DNA of 64,000 bases from Bacillus sp. THAF10 (GCF_009363695.1 NZ_CP045403.1:1902001-1966000); one strand, 5' to 3'; counted from the first letter of the stretch, positions 43,622 to 52,468 are shown. Numbers and translations are program-made. The notes: a model not told the origin generated them from the sequence alone.

Positions 43622-44754
43622 ATTGGCTCCTCCTTTTCCCCTTGATTGACCATATTAGGCACCTTTATCAAAAGCTTTGTTCCTTTTTCGTGTTGAATGT
43701 CAAGCGTACCATTGACAAACTCTAATCTTTCCTTCATTCCTAATATACCACTGCCCTTAAAGGTATCTATTCCTTTTGCTTTCCCTATGCCATTATCTTC
43801 TACAGACAGGAGTATCTCATTTCCTACCTGTTTAATGGTTATCATGCAAACTGTAGCTTTACTATGTTTTACCACATTGGTTACCGCTTCTTTTAAGCAC
43901 ATACTCAATATATTTTCTAGAAACAAGGAATTCTTTTTTAAAGGCAGGTCCTCAATTATTTCCATTTTAATCTCCGCAGCATCAAGAAGCTGTCTCACAC
44001 GGATGATTTCTTCCTTTAACCGGATCCCGCGCATTTGTGAGACCATCTGGCGAACTTCTTTTAATGCAGTTCTTGCGGTTTGTTGCACGTCGTTTAGCTC
44101 TAATTTTGCTTGTTCCGGATTTTGTAGGATAATCTTCTTTGCTAAATCACTTTTTAATCCAATTAAAGAAAGCTTTTGGCCGAGTGTATCATGAAGGTCT
44201 CTTGCAATTCTTTGTCGTTCCTCCTGAATGATTAGTTCTGATATTCGCTTATTTGCCACATCGAGTTGTGCCTCCAGTTGATCTTGTTTTCGTTTATTAT
44301 AAAGGTTAAACGGAAGCAGGATGACAGCAATCCATATAATCACGACAAACGGTATTTGAGTTAAAAATAACTCGTCTCTTATAATAAAGTTGATGTTAAT
44401 TGCCACAGTTGTTGCGATTAAATGAATAATGTAAAGCACGATAAAGGCAATTTTATTTCGTATTTTGCCATTGTAAAATGCAATATAAAAAGCAAAATAG
44501 ATGAAATGAAACAAAATCGTCATGGTGATGGATATGGCAATTAGAATGCATGTCCATAAATACACCGGCCATTTTTTAGAAAGAAATGCTAAACGGTATG
44601 TAAGAAAGAAAATAATCGTTAAAATAATCCCAACAATGATTTCTGGAGTAGATGATGATTGAAAAATAAAATAAAAGGGGAGGATGCTGAAAACACTCCA
44701 TATATAAGGAGAAATACCTGACCCCTTTTGGAAAATGGTAAATCTTTTTTTCAT
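43618..44754 (-). CDS. desK: Sensor histidine kinase DesK (membrane thermosensor)
   Basis: The 378-residue kinase matches B. subtilis DesK closely from memory across the whole membrane domain (GISPYIWSVFSILPFYFI; SSSTPEIIVGIILTIIFF). It has about five membrane segments and a short charged C-terminal flank. The DHp helix reads ERQRIARDLHDTLGQKLS with His188, the same position as in B. subtilis, and the HATPase has CLKEAVTNVVKHSKA and GSGILGMKERLEFVNG. DesK senses membrane thickness and order on cooling. It forms a two-gene operon with desR. Confidence 0.92.
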   Translation of the reverse strand: MKKRFTIFQKGSGISPYIWSVFSILPFYFIFQSSSTPEIIVGIILTIIFFLTYRLAFLSKKWPVYLWTCILIAISITMTILFHFIYFAFYIAFYNGKIRNKIAFIVLYIIHLIATTVAININFIIRDELFLTQIPFVVIIWIAVILLPFNLYNKRKQDQLEAQLDVANKRISELIIQEERQRIARDLHDTLGQKLSLIGLKSDLAKKIILQNPEQAKLELNDVQQTARTALKEVRQMVSQMRGIRLKEEIIRVRQLLDAAEIKMEIIEDLPLKKNSLFLENILSMCLKEAVTNVVKHSKATVCMITIKQVGNEILLSVEDNGIGKAKGIDTFKGSGILGMKERLEFVNGTLDIQHEKGTKLLIKVPNMVNQGEKEEPI

Positions 44755-44813
44755 GTAAAAGCCCTCATTCTCTTCAAAAATTCTCTTAAGGTCATTTTAT
44801 CATATTAACCAAT

Positions 44814-45452
44814 TTAAATTGTCCATTGATCATGGATAATACCAACCACATACCACTTGCCATCCAACTGCTCCACGACAACACGAAGGCTTCTCCAATC
44901 CAATCCTTCATATTTTGGATCAATTCCTGAAAAATGAAACTCAATCACAATAGCATCAGGGTAGAATTCTTGTGCATTATCCAAGCTATTTCCTTGCCCT
45001 ATGCGCTTGTTGGTCGATACCTCCTCTGGTTGAGCAAAATCTACATCATAAACAAACTTCTCATAATAATCTTGAAAGGTAAGATTAATCGGATCTCCTG
45101 ACCCATCAAACTCTCCCCACGTATAGACCGTCTGATCTTGCCAAATTGTTTTTATTTGCTCCCCAGTAAAAGTTTGGTCAGATTCTTCCCTGATATATGC
45201 ATAAGGAGTAAATCGGACTCCTTTCACTGGATGGACCACCTCACTTAATGTGGAGAAATCTTTATCTCTGAGTAAGGTAGCAACAGATAAGGCAAATTCA
45301 TCTGCTTTTATTTCCTCTTGTTCTTCCTCTTCATCAGTGTGTCCATTTTCTACTGGAGTGGGGTCTTCCACTGCTTCTCCTTTTTCAAATAATGCACACC
45401 CAAATAAGGATAAAATTAAGCAAATGAAAATCGTTAGCTTTAAGTACCTCAT
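44814..45452 (-). CDS. Predicted lipoprotein, function unknown
   Basis: The 212-residue protein has a signal sequence with lipobox LFGC (Cys19), a short acidic linker (TDEEEEQEEIKAD) and a globular domain containing EVVHPVKGVRFTPYAYIREE, YTWGEFDGSGDPINLT and LRVVVEQLDGKWYVVGIIHD. The last segment resembles the closing strands of NTF2-like extracytoplasmic domains. It is common in Bacillus as an uncharacterised lipoprotein. It lies just upstream of desK on the same strand, with 59 bp between. Confidence 0.7.
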   Translation of the reverse strand: MRYLKLTIFICLILSLFGCALFEKGEAVEDPTPVENGHTDEEEEQEEIKADEFALSVATLLRDKDFSTLSEVVHPVKGVRFTPYAYIREESDQTFTGEQIKTIWQDQTVYTWGEFDGSGDPINLTFQDYYEKFVYDVDFAQPEEVSTNKRIGQGNSLDNAQEFYPDAIVIEFHFSGIDPKYEGLDWRSLRVVVEQLDGKWYVVGIIHDQWTI

Positions 45453-45555
45453 ACTCCTTCCCCCTTCGGATTAGTTTTACAAAATACTTTGCTATTCTCT
45501 ATTGTATTATCACTTTGAGCATGAAAGAAGCAGGTTTTGGATATTCAAAAGAAAC

Positions 45556-45580
45556 AAACCCGCTTATTCTTAGCGGGTTT
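45556..45580 (-). terminator. Intrinsic terminator of the TPR gene
   Basis: AACCCGCT (45557-45564) pairs with AGCGGGTT (45572-45579), with a U-rich tail on the minus strand. Confidence 0.75.
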
Positions 45581-45590
45581 TGGTAGGAAG

Positions 45591-46808
45591 TTAAGATAAT
45601 TTTTCTTTCAAGCTTTCTAAGCTTTCTTGATAATACTCACTTGCAAGCTTGTACTGGCAATTGTCATAATAATATTTTGCGAGCATTTCCGTATATTTGA
45701 CATTAAATCGTTTGTTTCCTGCTTTCTCAAAATAAGGTAACACTTGATCCTTAATATAAGATTCTATTTCCGGATTTTTATCAATTTTATAGATATGGGT
45801 GGTGAAATGAATGATATGCTCTTGGTTGTTGTCGCGTTTTGCTAATAGCAATCCCTGCTCTGCCCATTCTCTGGAAAATTCAAATTGGTTTAGGTTAATA
45901 TATTCAAAAACAAGACCTAGAATAGAATAGACACTTCTACTATCCTGATTCTTAAGTTTGAGAGACTCTAAATAATAGTGAATAGCTTCTTCAGATTGTT
46001 GCAAACGAGATTTAATAGAGCCGAGGTTATTTAATGCCATTGATTCCAAATAGTTGTCCTTGATGGTCTCTCCAATATTTTTTGCGGACAGGAAATGTTT
46101 TTCTGCCATTTTATAGCGCTTGCAAAAATTGTTGTTAATTCCTAAAATGATGTGACATTCAGCGGAGCGGGTTTGATTGTAATTACTTTGATAGATGGTC
46201 AAGGCTTTCTCAGCGTAATAAATGGATTCAAATACTTCATTTGTTTTAATCTTTGTTAATGCAACTTGATAAAACAACTCCGCTCGATCATCATCTGCAA
46301 GCATTGGAAGAGCATCAGACAATGTCATTGCATTACTAAGAGCGAGCGTTGATTGAAGAAAATTGTCTGTACGATAATAATAAATACCTAAAGTTTTGTA
46401 ATGAATATATTCTAAGGTGGGGTTTAAGCTCGTGGGTAACATATTAATTTGATTAAAAATAGGCTTATAAAGCTTCTTATCTTGAATCATTAAATAATAT
46501 TTTAGTTTTACAATCAGATAAAGAAGTAGCTCTTCGTGTGTTATTTTATCTTCGCTTAATTCAAACTCATCATGAAGGTAATTAAATTTGTCTCTTGCCT
46601 GAATTTTATTCTGAGCAACAGTTAAGTCATATAAATTATATAGTAGTTCTTCTAGAGGAGATTTTATATTTCTGGCAGTTCGAATTTTTTGATTTTCATC
46701 CTTGTGTGCAGTGAGTTCGTCGGTGCAAAGAATTCCGTAATCGAGGCTGTAATGGAGAGGTGTTTTTTTTCTTGCAAGGCTATGAAAATGGTTATTTACA
46801 ATACGCAT
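45591..46808 (-). CDS. TPR-repeat protein (Rap/RRNPP-like architecture, no HTH)
   Basis: The 405-residue protein is all-helical with tetratricopeptide-like repeats. Clear units are ECHIILGINNNFCKRYKMAE, ALNNLGSIKSRLQQSEEAIH and YTEMLAKYYYDNCQYKLASE. The length and repeat order resemble Rap phosphatases and RRNPP peptide receptors, but no N-terminal HTH or Rap three-helix motif is obvious in the first 80 residues. No phr-like peptide gene is seen in the 138 bp downstream. AAAGGGGG precedes the ATG, so the N terminus is real. A regulatory protein-binding role is inferred only. Confidence 0.7.
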   Translation of the reverse strand: MRIVNNHFHSLARKKTPLHYSLDYGILCTDELTAHKDENQKIRTARNIKSPLEELLYNLYDLTVAQNKIQARDKFNYLHDEFELSEDKITHEELLLYLIVKLKYYLMIQDKKLYKPIFNQINMLPTSLNPTLEYIHYKTLGIYYYRTDNFLQSTLALSNAMTLSDALPMLADDDRAELFYQVALTKIKTNEVFESIYYAEKALTIYQSNYNQTRSAECHIILGINNNFCKRYKMAEKHFLSAKNIGETIKDNYLESMALNNLGSIKSRLQQSEEAIHYYLESLKLKNQDSRSVYSILGLVFEYINLNQFEFSREWAEQGLLLAKRDNNQEHIIHFTTHIYKIDKNPEIESYIKDQVLPYFEKAGNKRFNVKYTEMLAKYYYDNCQYKLASEYYQESLESLKEKLS

Positions 46809-47120
46809 CGATAAACCCCCTTTTGTGTGAATTATAAGAATATTTTACCACCTTATTCCACATTTTTGTACATTTTTCTAGTAAAATAGCTAATTTTATG
46901 TATAATTTTCTACTACACCTTCTCCGTCACAATTTAGCCCCATCTTCGCCATAAAGATGTCAAAAACAACTGCCGCTTCCCTGTTTTTCTTTTAAATAAT
47001 AGGGAATATACTAGTAATAAGAGTCAGCGCAGACTTAATATTGTGAAATACTGAGCAAACTATTGTATAATGTAATGGAACACAGAGTTTCGATTGAGCT
47101 ACACAAAGGAGTGAAGATGG
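46809..47120. other. Intergenic region between the TPR and cyd genes
   Basis: No gene seen. The left part is AT-rich upstream sequence of the TPR gene. The right part holds the cyd promoter (47041-47071). Confidence 0.5.
47041..47071 (+). promoter_or_regulatory. Putative cyd promoter with degenerate Rex-like site
   Basis: TTGTGA (47041-47046) and a perfect TATAAT (47066-47071) are 19 bp apart. TTGTGAA-ATAC-TGAGCAA (47041-47058) matches the left half of the Rex site TTGTGAA-N4-TTCACAA fully but the right half at only 4 of 7 positions. Confidence 0.4.
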
Positions 47121-48452
47121 ATGTTTGAATATGATCCGGTGTTGTACAGCAGAATTCTTACCGGAATAACGTTGGCAGTACATGTAATTTTTGCAACTAT
47201 CGGTGTTGGTGTGCCTCTTATGATTGCCTTAGCCGAATGGATGGGGATTAAACGTAAGGATGAGCACTATCGTTTGCTTGCAAGAAGGTGGGCAAGGGGT
47301 TTTGTTATTACAGTGGCTATTGGGGTAGTGACTGGTACAGCCATTGGTCTTCAGCTAAGCTTACTTTGGCCAAATTTTATGCAGCTTGCAGGCCATGTCA
47401 TTAGTTTACCTCTATTTATGGAGACATTTGCATTTTTCTTTGAAGCTATTTTTCTTGGAATCTATCTTTATACATGGGATCGTTTTAAAAAGAAAATCTA
47501 TCATTTTCTCTTGTTGATTCCAGTAGCGCTTGGAGCTACTGCATCAGGCTTTTTCATCACCACGGTAAACGGATTTATGAATGCTCCTCGAGGCTTTGAT
47601 ATAGAAAATGGTGTTTTGACAAATATTCGCCCTTTAGAGGCAATGTTTAATCCTGCTACACCAACAAAAGTAGCACATGTTCTTTCTTCTGCTTACTTAA
47701 CGTCTGCTTTTGTGCTAGCAGCCATTGCCGCATTTGCGATTTTAAGAGGGAAAGACCATGTGTATCATAAAAAGGCACTGCATCTTACCATGACTGCAGC
47801 AGCAATTTTTGCGATATCAACCGCTATTATTGGAGATTTCTCCGGTAAATACCTAGCTGAGTATCAGCCAGAAAAGCTAGCAGCAGCAGAATGGCATTTT
47901 GAAACGACAACAGAAGCTCCATTGATTGTAGGTGGAATTCTAGATGAAGAAAATAGAGTGAAATATGCTTTAGAGATACCATATGCATTAAGTATACTTG
48001 CACACGGTGATCCAGGTGCAGAGGTTATTGGACTGGAGGAATTCCCAGAAGAAGAATTACCACCACTAGTTGTTCATTATTTCTTTGACCTTATGGTGGG
48101 AATCGGGATGTTTCTGGCGTTCATTTCTATTCTTTATGTGCTGATTGCTAAAGTACGGAAATGGAATCAATGGAACAAACCATTGCTTTGGGCAATTTTA
48201 GCAGGTGGTCCCCTCTCTCTCCTTGCCATTGAGATGGGTTGGTTCTTTGCAGAATTAGGGAGACAGCCATGGTTACTCGTGGGTTATATGACAGTAGAAC
48301 AAGGTGCGACCACATCAGATCATGTGGATTTAATGATCGTCTTGTTTGTGCTACTCTATCTAGTACTTCTCTCTACATGTACCACTGTTTTACGAAAAAT
48401 GTTCAAAAATAACCCGGTGGAGAAAGAGCTCCAAGATAGAGGGATGGAATGA
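47121..48452 (+). CDS. cydA: Cytochrome bd quinol oxidase subunit I
   Basis: Subunit I carries the haems of a bd-type quinol oxidase, which reduces oxygen to water at the cytoplasmic membrane. The 443-residue short form has about nine membrane segments, an N-terminal ITLAVHVIFATIGVGVPLMI (haem-ligand His), GHVISLPLFMETFAFFFEAI, TTVNGFMNAPRGFDI and a short Q-loop. It resembles the YthA branch of Bacillus, as opposed to the CydA long Q-loop type. AAAGGAG precedes the ATG. cydB and a tiny third gene follow in one operon. Confidence 0.92.
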   Translation: MFEYDPVLYSRILTGITLAVHVIFATIGVGVPLMIALAEWMGIKRKDEHYRLLARRWARGFVITVAIGVVTGTAIGLQLSLLWPNFMQLAGHVISLPLFMETFAFFFEAIFLGIYLYTWDRFKKKIYHFLLLIPVALGATASGFFITTVNGFMNAPRGFDIENGVLTNIRPLEAMFNPATPTKVAHVLSSAYLTSAFVLAAIAAFAILRGKDHVYHKKALHLTMTAAAIFAISTAIIGDFSGKYLAEYQPEKLAAAEWHFETTTEAPLIVGGILDEENRVKYALEIPYALSILAHGDPGAEVIGLEEFPEEELPPLVVHYFFDLMVGIGMFLAFISILYVLIAKVRKWNQWNKPLLWAILAGGPLSLLAIEMGWFFAELGRQPWLLVGYMTVEQGATTSDHVDLMIVLFVLLYLVLLSTCTTVLRKMFKNNPVEKELQDRGME

Positions 48453-48464
48453 GGAGGATAACAA

Positions 48465-49478
48465 ATGAGCTATGAAGTAATTGGAATCACGGTGCTTTGG
48501 ACATTTCTATATGGTTATTTGATTGTCGCTTCCATCGACTTTGGCGCCGGGTTTTTTAGTTTTTATTCGAGATTGACAAAAAAGGATCATCTTATTGACA
48601 AAATTATCGTTCGTTACCTTTCCCCAGTTTGGGAGGTCACGAACGTGTTCTTAGTGTTTTTCTTTATTGGGATAGTTGGGTTCTTCCCTTCTACTGCCTA
48701 TTACTATGGAACAACACTACTTGTTCCTGGAAGCATTGCAATCGTTTTACTCGCCATACGTGGTTCTTATTACGCGTTTCATCATTACGGTGAAAAAGGA
48801 AGTCTTGCTTACCAAGCGTTATACGGCGCAACTGGTCTTTTAATACCAGCTTCTTTGTCTGTTGTTTTGACTATTTCAGAGGGTGGCTACATCTATAAAT
48901 ACGAGGACTCTGTGTGGCTTGACTATCACGCATTGTTTACCAGCTTTTACTCATGGGCAGTTGTTCTATTAGCCATTGTTAGTGTGCTTTACATCTCAGC
49001 ATTTTTCCTAGCTTTTTATGCAAATGTTGCTCGTGATGAAAAAGCCTTTGAAGTACTTAGAAAATATGCTTTGAACTGGAGTTTGCCAACTATTCTTGCA
49101 AGTGTATTAGTATTTTTCGCAGTCAGTGACCATAATGCTATTCACTTTGAACGTATGCTAGGCCACTCCTGGTTGTTCAGTCTCTCCTTTCTCTTTTTCC
49201 TTGGCGCCGTTTATCTGATGTGGAAAAAGAGAAATCTTGGCATAGCATTTATACTCGTGATGCTGCAATTTGCAACAGCATTTTACGGGTATGGAGCTTC
49301 TCACATGCCTTACCTGTTATATCCTTACTTAACAATTTATGATGGATTTACGAACGAATCGATGGCAATTGCTTTAATTACGGCATTCATTGCGGGACTT
49401 TTCCTACTTATTCCATCGTTGTATCTGTTAATGCGTTTGTTCTTGTTTGATAACAAATACGTGCAAGGAAAAAAATAA
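48465..49478 (+). CDS. cydB: Cytochrome bd quinol oxidase subunit II
   Basis: The 337-residue integral membrane subunit has eight or nine hydrophobic segments. GYLIVASIDFGAGFFSFYSR near the N terminus is the CydB quinol oxidase signature (Asp-Phe-Gly), and SPVWEVTNVFLVFFFIGIVG is also typical. It associates with CydA and lacks haem. It starts 12 bp after cydA behind GAGGAGG. The branch is YthB-like. cydS follows 12 bp later. Confidence 0.92.
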   Translation: MSYEVIGITVLWTFLYGYLIVASIDFGAGFFSFYSRLTKKDHLIDKIIVRYLSPVWEVTNVFLVFFFIGIVGFFPSTAYYYGTTLLVPGSIAIVLLAIRGSYYAFHHYGEKGSLAYQALYGATGLLIPASLSVVLTISEGGYIYKYEDSVWLDYHALFTSFYSWAVVLLAIVSVLYISAFFLAFYANVARDEKAFEVLRKYALNWSLPTILASVLVFFAVSDHNAIHFERMLGHSWLFSLSFLFFLGAVYLMWKKRNLGIAFILVMLQFATAFYGYGASHMPYLLYPYLTIYDGFTNESMAIALITAFIAGLFLLIPSLYLLMRLFLFDNKYVQGKK

Positions 49479-49490
49479 GGAGGCAAAATT

Positions 49491-49592
49491 ATGGAGCATT
49501 TTTTAATCATGTATGCATCCCCCCTCATCGTTGTTGCTGGAATTACAGTATTATTCCTTTGGGGAGCTATGGGGAAAGAAAAGTATAAATAA
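49491..49592 (+). CDS. cydS: Small subunit CydS of cytochrome bd oxidase
   Basis: The 33-residue protein starts 12 bp after cydB behind AAGGAGGC. It consists of a single membrane helix (LIMYASPLIVVAGITVLFLW) with a short charged C terminus (GKEKYK). The position, length and MYA-start of the helix agree with the CydS subunit (33 residues) seen in the Geobacillus bd oxidase structure. It is followed immediately by the operon terminator. Confidence 0.8.
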   Translation: MEHFLIMYASPLIVVAGITVLFLWGAMGKEKYK

Positions 49593-49599
49593 ACAAAAT

Positions 49600-49648
49600 A
49601 AAAGCTGTCTGAAAGTCAGAAAACGTTGACTTTTAGACAGCTTTTTTT
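49600..49648. terminator. Long bidirectional terminator of the cyd operon
   Basis: AAAAGCTGTCTGAAAGTCA pairs with TGACTTTTAGACAGCTTTT with few mismatches, followed by a run of T. Confidence 0.85.
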
Positions 49649-49651
49649 GGA

Positions 49652-49820
49652 ACGGCTGGGAGGCCACTGGTAATCTCCGCAAAATGGTTCCACATCCCAG
49701 GGGCGATGCAGGAGCATCCTCGGGCTATTGCCTTGCTGGGTTCTCCTGTTAATCGCTTCATTTGCGAAAATAGTCTCCGCCTTTTGCTCCAATCACCCAT
49801 TTGTAACTTTTTTTGAATCA
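49652..49820. repeat. GC-richer intergenic element resembling Bacillus GATTGGAGC repeats
   Basis: Read on the minus strand it starts GATTGGAGCAAAAGGCGGAG and continues with AACAGGAGAACCC and CGAGGATGCTCCTGCATCG, the order seen in a common Bacillus intergenic repeat and, in diverged form, inside the element at 24684-24970. The 62-codon frame across it is not supported as a gene. Confidence 0.4.
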
Positions 49821-49845
49821 TGCTTCCGACATATCAGGAGTTTTT

Positions 49846-50388
49846 TTATAAATCTTTTCTAGTATATGGAAAGCCATAAATTTTCTTTAGTTGTAAGAGG
49901 TTGGAGTTGAAGTCTTCGACACTAGCTGGTCGCTTTATCGAGGTGGTTTCTCCATCTTTAAAATGAAATTCGAAATAATCTTGATCCTCTTCATTATCAA
50001 TGGTCAAATAGACTTTTTCTACATCCTGCCAGCCATATTTTTTTTCTTGTGATAAGCCAGATGTTCTCCAAGCAACCCCCTCTTCCCCAACTAAAACATA
50101 ACTCATGGAGGCAAACGCCATAATCCCAAGTGCCAACACAATACCTAAAGACATGAAAAGTACTTTTTTATGGTAATACAGATAAGAAAATATAGACGCA
50201 AATAGAAGAAGCACACAACCAATCGTGTATAAGATATAGACATTTTTCGGCGTTTTCAATACCCATACATTGGCATCATCATATAAAATCCCTTGAACAA
50301 TAAAAGGTACCACCCAAACAATTATCGGCGCAATTATCAATATGGCAATGGCAAGTCCAATAAAATTATGCTTTTTTTCTCTGATCAT
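49846..50388 (-). CDS. Hypothetical membrane protein
   Basis: The 180-residue protein has three or four hydrophobic segments (IGLAIAILIIAPIIVWVVPF; VYILYTIGCVLLLFASIFSY; VLFMSLGIVLALGIMAFASM) followed by a soluble C-terminal domain with VAWRTSGLSQEKKYGWQDVE and YFEFHFKDGETTSIKRP. That domain resembles the PH-like strands found in several bacterial membrane proteins of unknown function. ATG 50388 has AAAGGGGG 9 bases upstream and is preferred over the longer frame to 50439. No clear link to the neighbours. Confidence 0.65.
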   Translation of the reverse strand: MIREKKHNFIGLAIAILIIAPIIVWVVPFIVQGILYDDANVWVLKTPKNVYILYTIGCVLLLFASIFSYLYYHKKVLFMSLGIVLALGIMAFASMSYVLVGEEGVAWRTSGLSQEKKYGWQDVEKVYLTIDNEEDQDYFEFHFKDGETTSIKRPASVEDFNSNLLQLKKIYGFPYTRKDL

Positions 50389-50461
50389 CCTGTATTCCCC
50401 CTTTGATACTATTACGAACAAAGAGGGAGAGGGTTTCATTTTTTTGTATTAATTTACTATT

Positions 50462-51973
50462 TTATACATTTATGTTGTTGTTTTTTGGTCCAACAGTGGT
50501 TTTTCTTTTTATCAAAGGAATAATTAATGAAATAATTGCAATGGCAATTAAAGTGGCTGCGATAGGACGTTGCACAAATACTAGCCAGTTACCATTTGAA
50601 ATGGTAAGCGATTGTCTCATTGCCTGTTCCATCATGCCACCTAGAATAAATGCAAGAATAAACGGTGCTGCTGGAAAGGAAAAGATCCTCATCAAAAAAC
50701 CTGCTACTCCAAATAAGAGGAGAATATATAAATCAAAGGTGTTAAAGCTAATGGCATAAACTCCTATTAAACTAAACATAATGACAAGTGAGATAAGTAG
50801 TGGTCTAGGAACCTTTAGAACTTTCGCGATATATGGAATAAGTGGTAAATTTAATATTAATAGAAATATATTACCAACATACATACTTGCAATGATTCCC
50901 CAAAACACTTCAGGGTTATCTTGTACTAGTAAAGGACCTGGTTGGACCCCTAACACAAGGAATGCACCAAGCAAGACTGCGGTCGTGCCTGACCCTGGAA
51001 TACCCAAGCTAAGTAGTGGAACAAAAGCTCCTCCAGTTGCCGCATTATTTGCTGTTTCCGGAGCTGCAAGACCTTTAATTGAGCCTTTTCCAAATTCATC
51101 AGGATTTTTTGCTATTTTCTTTTCCGTGACGTAAGCAATAAAGGACGCGATTGTTGCCCCAGCACCGGGGAGAACCCCTAGAATAAATCCAAGAAAGGAC
51201 TGCCTCGTTACAGGTCCTTTCATTTCATGGAAATCCTCTTTAGATAGTCTTAAACTGCCGATATTTCCACTCATCCCACCGGAATTATCCTTTCTATTGA
51301 AAATCAACATGCAAACCTCTGCTAATGCAAATAATCCTAAGGCAATGACAAGAAAATCTATTCCTTCCAAAAGATTGATATTTCCGAATGTAAACCGTTG
51401 TGTTCCTGTTTGGGCGTCAATACCAATGGTGACCGCCATAAACCCAAGCACTGCTGAGATCATCGCCTTGATGGTAGAGCCATCTGAAAGGCTTGAAATG
51501 GCCGTTAATCCCATTAACATTAAAGCAAAATACTCTGCTGGACCAAAAACAACCGCAACAGAAGCAAGCAACGGTGTAAATAGCATCAAAAGAATAACGC
51601 TGACGGTTCCCCCTGTAAAGGAAGCGATAGCGGCAATAGCCAGTGCCTTGCCTGCCTTCCCTTGCTGAGCCATTGGATACCCATCAAATGCGGTGGCAAC
51701 TGTACCTGAAATTCCTGGTGCATTTAATAGAATGGATGAGGAGGAACCGCCAAAAACAGCTCCGTAGTATACGCCTGCCATCATCACTAATGCTAGTGCA
51801 GGATCCATGCTGTATGTGACAGGAATCATAATGGCTATGGCACTTATTGGTCCGAGACCCGGCATCATTCCGATGAATGTGCCGATAAACACGCCTAAAA
51901 ACACAAATAGGATTCCTTCTATGCTAAACGCTACCCCAAAGCCAGATAATATTCCTTCCATCGAACCCATCAT
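50462..51973 (-). CDS. tctA: Tripartite tricarboxylate transporter permease TctA
   Basis: TctA is the large membrane subunit of the TTT-family secondary transporter, which takes up citrate or other carboxylates together with TctB and the binding protein TctC. The about 503-residue protein has about twelve membrane segments and the family motifs GTFIGMMPGLGPISAIAIMI and SILLNAPGISGTVATAFDGY in the first half, plus a matching GFILGVLPGAGATIASFIAY in the second. The start is ATG 51973 or 51970 behind AGGAGG. It is the last gene of tctCBA. Confidence 0.92.
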   Translation of the reverse strand: MMGSMEGILSGFGVAFSIEGILFVFLGVFIGTFIGMMPGLGPISAIAIMIPVTYSMDPALALVMMAGVYYGAVFGGSSSSILLNAPGISGTVATAFDGYPMAQQGKAGKALAIAAIASFTGGTVSVILLMLFTPLLASVAVVFGPAEYFALMLMGLTAISSLSDGSTIKAMISAVLGFMAVTIGIDAQTGTQRFTFGNINLLEGIDFLVIALGLFALAEVCMLIFNRKDNSGGMSGNIGSLRLSKEDFHEMKGPVTRQSFLGFILGVLPGAGATIASFIAYVTEKKIAKNPDEFGKGSIKGLAAPETANNAATGGAFVPLLSLGIPGSGTTAVLLGAFLVLGVQPGPLLVQDNPEVFWGIIASMYVGNIFLLILNLPLIPYIAKVLKVPRPLLISLVIMFSLIGVYAISFNTFDLYILLLFGVAGFLMRIFSFPAAPFILAFILGGMMEQAMRQSLTISNGNWLVFVQRPIAATLIAIAIISLIIPLIKRKTTVGPKNNNINV

Positions 51974-51982
51974 GCTCACCTC

Positions 51983-52447
51983 CTAAAATGGTAGTATTCC
52001 TGCTGGTAAATGAATTAAAAGTAAGTAGTTAAACAAAAAATATATTAGTAGGGAAAAAACGATAGCAACAATTAAGCTTGTGATATATTTTCTAAACCCA
52101 AGAAAAGATGAACAGCAAAAAATAAATAACGTGGTCATGATTACAAAGCCTACGATTTCAAATAAAGAGATATAAATTAGGATAAAACCAGCAACTGCAA
52201 GTAAAACACCTAATTCTTTTTTAGGGATATCTCTTTTTTGTTTCTCCTGCTCTGATTCCACGGTTCTTTGTAAAAACAAAAGAATAGAAAGAAATAACAG
52301 TAAGTAGCCTAACCCTTTAGGCACAACATCGGCATCCACTGTTGCATAAGGATAGCTAGGAATTTTGTAGCTGAAAAATAAATACAAACTGGCTATAGCA
52401 GCAAGAATGAATCCGAGCTTTCTGTTTATTGGCTTTAAGAATAACAA
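51983..52447 (-). CDS. tctB: Tripartite tricarboxylate transporter small subunit TctB
   Basis: The 154-residue protein has four membrane segments (LGFILAAIASLYLFFSYKIP; GYLLLFLSILLFLQRTV; GVLLAVAGFILIYISLFEIV; SLIVAIVFSLLIYFLFNYLL), the layout of TctB. The start is TTG with AGGTGGGAG upstream. It is 67 bp after tctC, with a hairpin between them, and is followed within 10 bp by tctA. Confidence 0.85.
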   Translation of the reverse strand: MLFLKPINRKLGFILAAIASLYLFFSYKIPSYPYATVDADVVPKGLGYLLLFLSILLFLQRTVESEQEKQKRDIPKKELGVLLAVAGFILIYISLFEIVGFVIMTTLFIFCCSSFLGFRKYITSLIVAIVFSLLIYFLFNYLLLIHLPAGILPF

Positions 52448-52468
52448 TCTTCTCCCACCTAACGTGAA

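Noticed and set aside
49633..49821. 62-codon minus-strand frame after the cyd operon
   Set aside because: It coincides with an intergenic repeat and the cyd terminator, so the frame is best explained as a repeat, not a protein gene.
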